A stretch of 7,865 bases of DNA from positions 1-7,865 of the forward strand of contig DAHVPA010000085.1 in the NCBI GenBank assembly GCA_027318525.1, read 5' to 3'. The notes below the pieces were generated by a model. That model worked only from the letters and a program-made list of their open reading frames with translations. It did no database searches and was not told where the DNA came from. How positions within the stretch are numbered: the stretch's first letter is position 1; the number at the start of each line of letters is the position of its first letter. This DNA comes from Candidatus Cloacimonadota bacterium (GTDB lineage: Bacteria > Cloacimonadota > Cloacimonadia > Cloacimonadales > Cloacimonadaceae). Position numbers and translations under genes: made by a program. This document shows, piece by piece, positions 6,849 to 7,865 of the stretch.

Positions 6849-6898
6849 TGTCATATCGAGTTTGGCGAAGTGTGAATATCTCGCCAACGCAGATTTTT
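6849..6898. repeat. Hairpin-forming intergenic element, possibly a dispersed repeat
   Basis: A perfect 7-bp inverted repeat, TTGGCGA (6862-6868) and TCGCCAA (6881-6887), encloses a 12-base loop. Around it, TCATATCGAG (6851-6860) and ATATCTCG (6876-6883) give the look of intergenic palindromes common in Bacteroidota and related genomes that begin TCATTTCGAG and end in ATCTC (from memory). A run of five T residues starts at 6894, six bases after the stem, so it could act as a weak terminator for the trxB-mutM unit. Confidence 0.5.
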
Positions 6899-6910
6899 CC
6901 CTTGTCTGTT

Positions 6911-6939
6911 TTTGAACTTTGAATACTTTATCTATATTG
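6911..6939 (+). promoter_or_regulatory. Possible promoter for the flavodiiron gene
   Basis: TTTG at 6911-6914 and TATATTG at 6933-6939 are 18 bases apart, close to the TTTG / TAnnTTTG pattern known for Bacteroidota; read as sigma-70, TTGAAC (6912-6917) and TATATT (6933-6938) are 15 apart, which is short. The site lies after a hairpin and 23 bases before the start codon at 6962. It is plausible but unproven. Confidence 0.3.
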
Positions 6940-6961
6940 AAAAAAATATTCAGGAGAGTAA

Positions 6962-7865
6962 ATGAAACCGGTTCAATTAAAAGAAAATATCTGGTGGGTG
7001 GGAGTAATAGACTGGGATTTGCGCTGTTTTCACAGCTATGGAATCCATCATGGCACCACCTATAATGCTTATCTGATAAGGGATGAAAAGGTTGTGCTGA
7101 TAGACAATGTGGATGACGAGCATTACGAAGATATGCTCAAGCGCATCAGCGAAATAATTGACCCGGCAAAGATAGACATCATCATCCAGAATCATGTTGA
7201 GATGGACCATTCCGGCAGTCTGTTGAAAATGCTGGAGCGTTATCCTCATCTGGAGATATATACCAATGCCATGGCGGTCAAAGGACTCAAGCTGCAGTTC
7301 AAGACAGACTGGAAATTTCACGAAGTCAAGTCCGGCGACACGCTCAACATCGGCAAGCGCAATCTGACCTTTGTGACCACACCGATGGTGCATTGGCCAG
7401 ACAATATGGTGACCTATTGTCCTGAGGAGAAAATCCTCTTTTCCAACGACGCTTTTGGTCAGCATGTGTGCGCAACCGAACGTTTTGACGACAACTATCC
7501 CCTCGACCTTGCCCTGAAGGAAGCTCAGCACTATTACGCCAATATTGTGATGCCCTATGGCAGCCAGGTGCAGAAAGCTATGGAAACAGTGGGCAAGCTG
7601 GAACTGGACATGATTGCGCCCAGCCACGGCATCATCTGGAAAAGCCATATCTCCGAAATCATTAGCAAGTACAAGTTATGGGCAAATAATGACACTATTC
7701 CGAACAAAGCAGTGATTGTCTATGACACCATGTGGAAGAGCACTCAGAAGCTGGCTTATGCCATTGCCGATGCGATGGAAAGTCTGGGTATCAGCTATCA
7801 GATGTTCAATCTGAAAAACGGTTTCAGGTCAGACATCATGCATGAAATTCTGACCAGCCGGTTCA
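6962..7865 (+). CDS. A-type flavodiiron protein, oxygen / nitric oxide reductase (3' partial)
   Basis: The frame is open from ATG 6962 to the window end (301 codons of a family that is usually about 390-410). AGGAG (6952-6956) lies 5 bases upstream. The N-terminal metallo-beta-lactamase-like domain (about 1-245) holds every expected di-iron ligand: HVEMDH (His78, Glu80, Asp82, His83), His144 in HWPDN, Asp163 in SNDAFG and His222 in SHGIIW. The flavodoxin-like domain begins at about 249, with the FMN phosphate loop VYDTMWKST. The family reduces O2 to water or NO to N2O in the cytoplasm, usually fed by rubredoxin, and protects anaerobes from both. No rubredoxin gene is visible here; one, or a fused rubredoxin domain, could lie beyond the end. 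It follows a thiol-redox and DNA-repair cluster, which fits an oxidative-stress role. Confidence 0.96.
   Translation, partial: MKPVQLKENIWWVGVIDWDLRCFHSYGIHHGTTYNAYLIRDEKVVLIDNVDDEHYEDMLKRISEIIDPAKIDIIIQNHVEMDHSGSLLKMLERYPHLEIYTNAMAVKGLKLQFKTDWKFHEVKSGDTLNIGKRNLTFVTTPMVHWPDNMVTYCPEEKILFSNDAFGQHVCATERFDDNYPLDLALKEAQHYYANIVMPYGSQVQKAMETVGKLELDMIAPSHGIIWKSHISEIISKYKLWANNDTIPNKAVIVYDTMWKSTQKLAYAIADAMESLGISYQMFNLKNGFRSDIMHEILTSRF

Noticed and set aside
6977..7648. Long antisense open frame (223 codons) opposite the flavodiiron gene
   Set aside because: The + strand here encodes a flavodiiron protein with all metal ligands; the antisense product has no recognisable family or ribosome binding site and is a codon-bias shadow.

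Overview
All supported genes in this window lie on the + strand, and the mix fits an anaerobic bacterium of the FCB superphylum, most likely Cloacimonadota (Cloacimonetes). The main clue is a large secreted protein ending in the PNPFNPET...GVYQYRM...RRMMLMK C-terminal domain, the FlgD-like, type IX-style sorting module abundant in that group. A flavodiiron protein and a disulfide oxidoreductase/thioredoxin reductase pair point to anaerobic redox physiology. The phylum call is inference from protein style, not from a marker gene.

Region 1 (1-4053) is cell-envelope and secreted proteins. It starts with the 3' part of a multidomain secreted protein, which ends in a strong intrinsic terminator (1689-1720). 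Next come two exported proteins that probably form an operon: a helical-repeat protein with a C-terminal TlpA/ResA-type thioredoxin domain (CEPC), and a small TPR protein. A second strong terminator (4022-4053) closes this unit.

Region 2 (4054-4382) is non-coding. It holds the most unusual element here: a 146-bp gapless inverted repeat centred between 4202 and 4203. Inside it, ten units recur at exactly 11-bp intervals, five pointing in from each side, around a perfect 14-bp palindrome. No feature type I recognise explains it fully. It could be a helically phased protein-binding array, a partition-like site or a dispersed palindromic element.

Region 3 (4383-6831) is a compact three-gene cluster: a two-domain glutaredoxin-like protein disulfide oxidoreductase, thioredoxin reductase (trxB) and formamidopyrimidine-DNA glycosylase (mutM/fpg). 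trxB and mutM overlap by one base. Five tandem AT-rich heptamers separate the first two genes. Together the genes suggest thiol-redox homeostasis joined to repair of oxidised guanine.

Region 4 (6832-7865) has a short spacer with a hairpin resembling dispersed intergenic repeats. It is followed by the first 301 codons of an A-type flavodiiron protein (oxygen/NO reductase) with all its di-iron ligands, which runs off the window end. TrxB carries a Ser in place of the second Arg of the NADPH-binding HRR motif, and MutM lacks one of the usual four zinc-finger cysteines.
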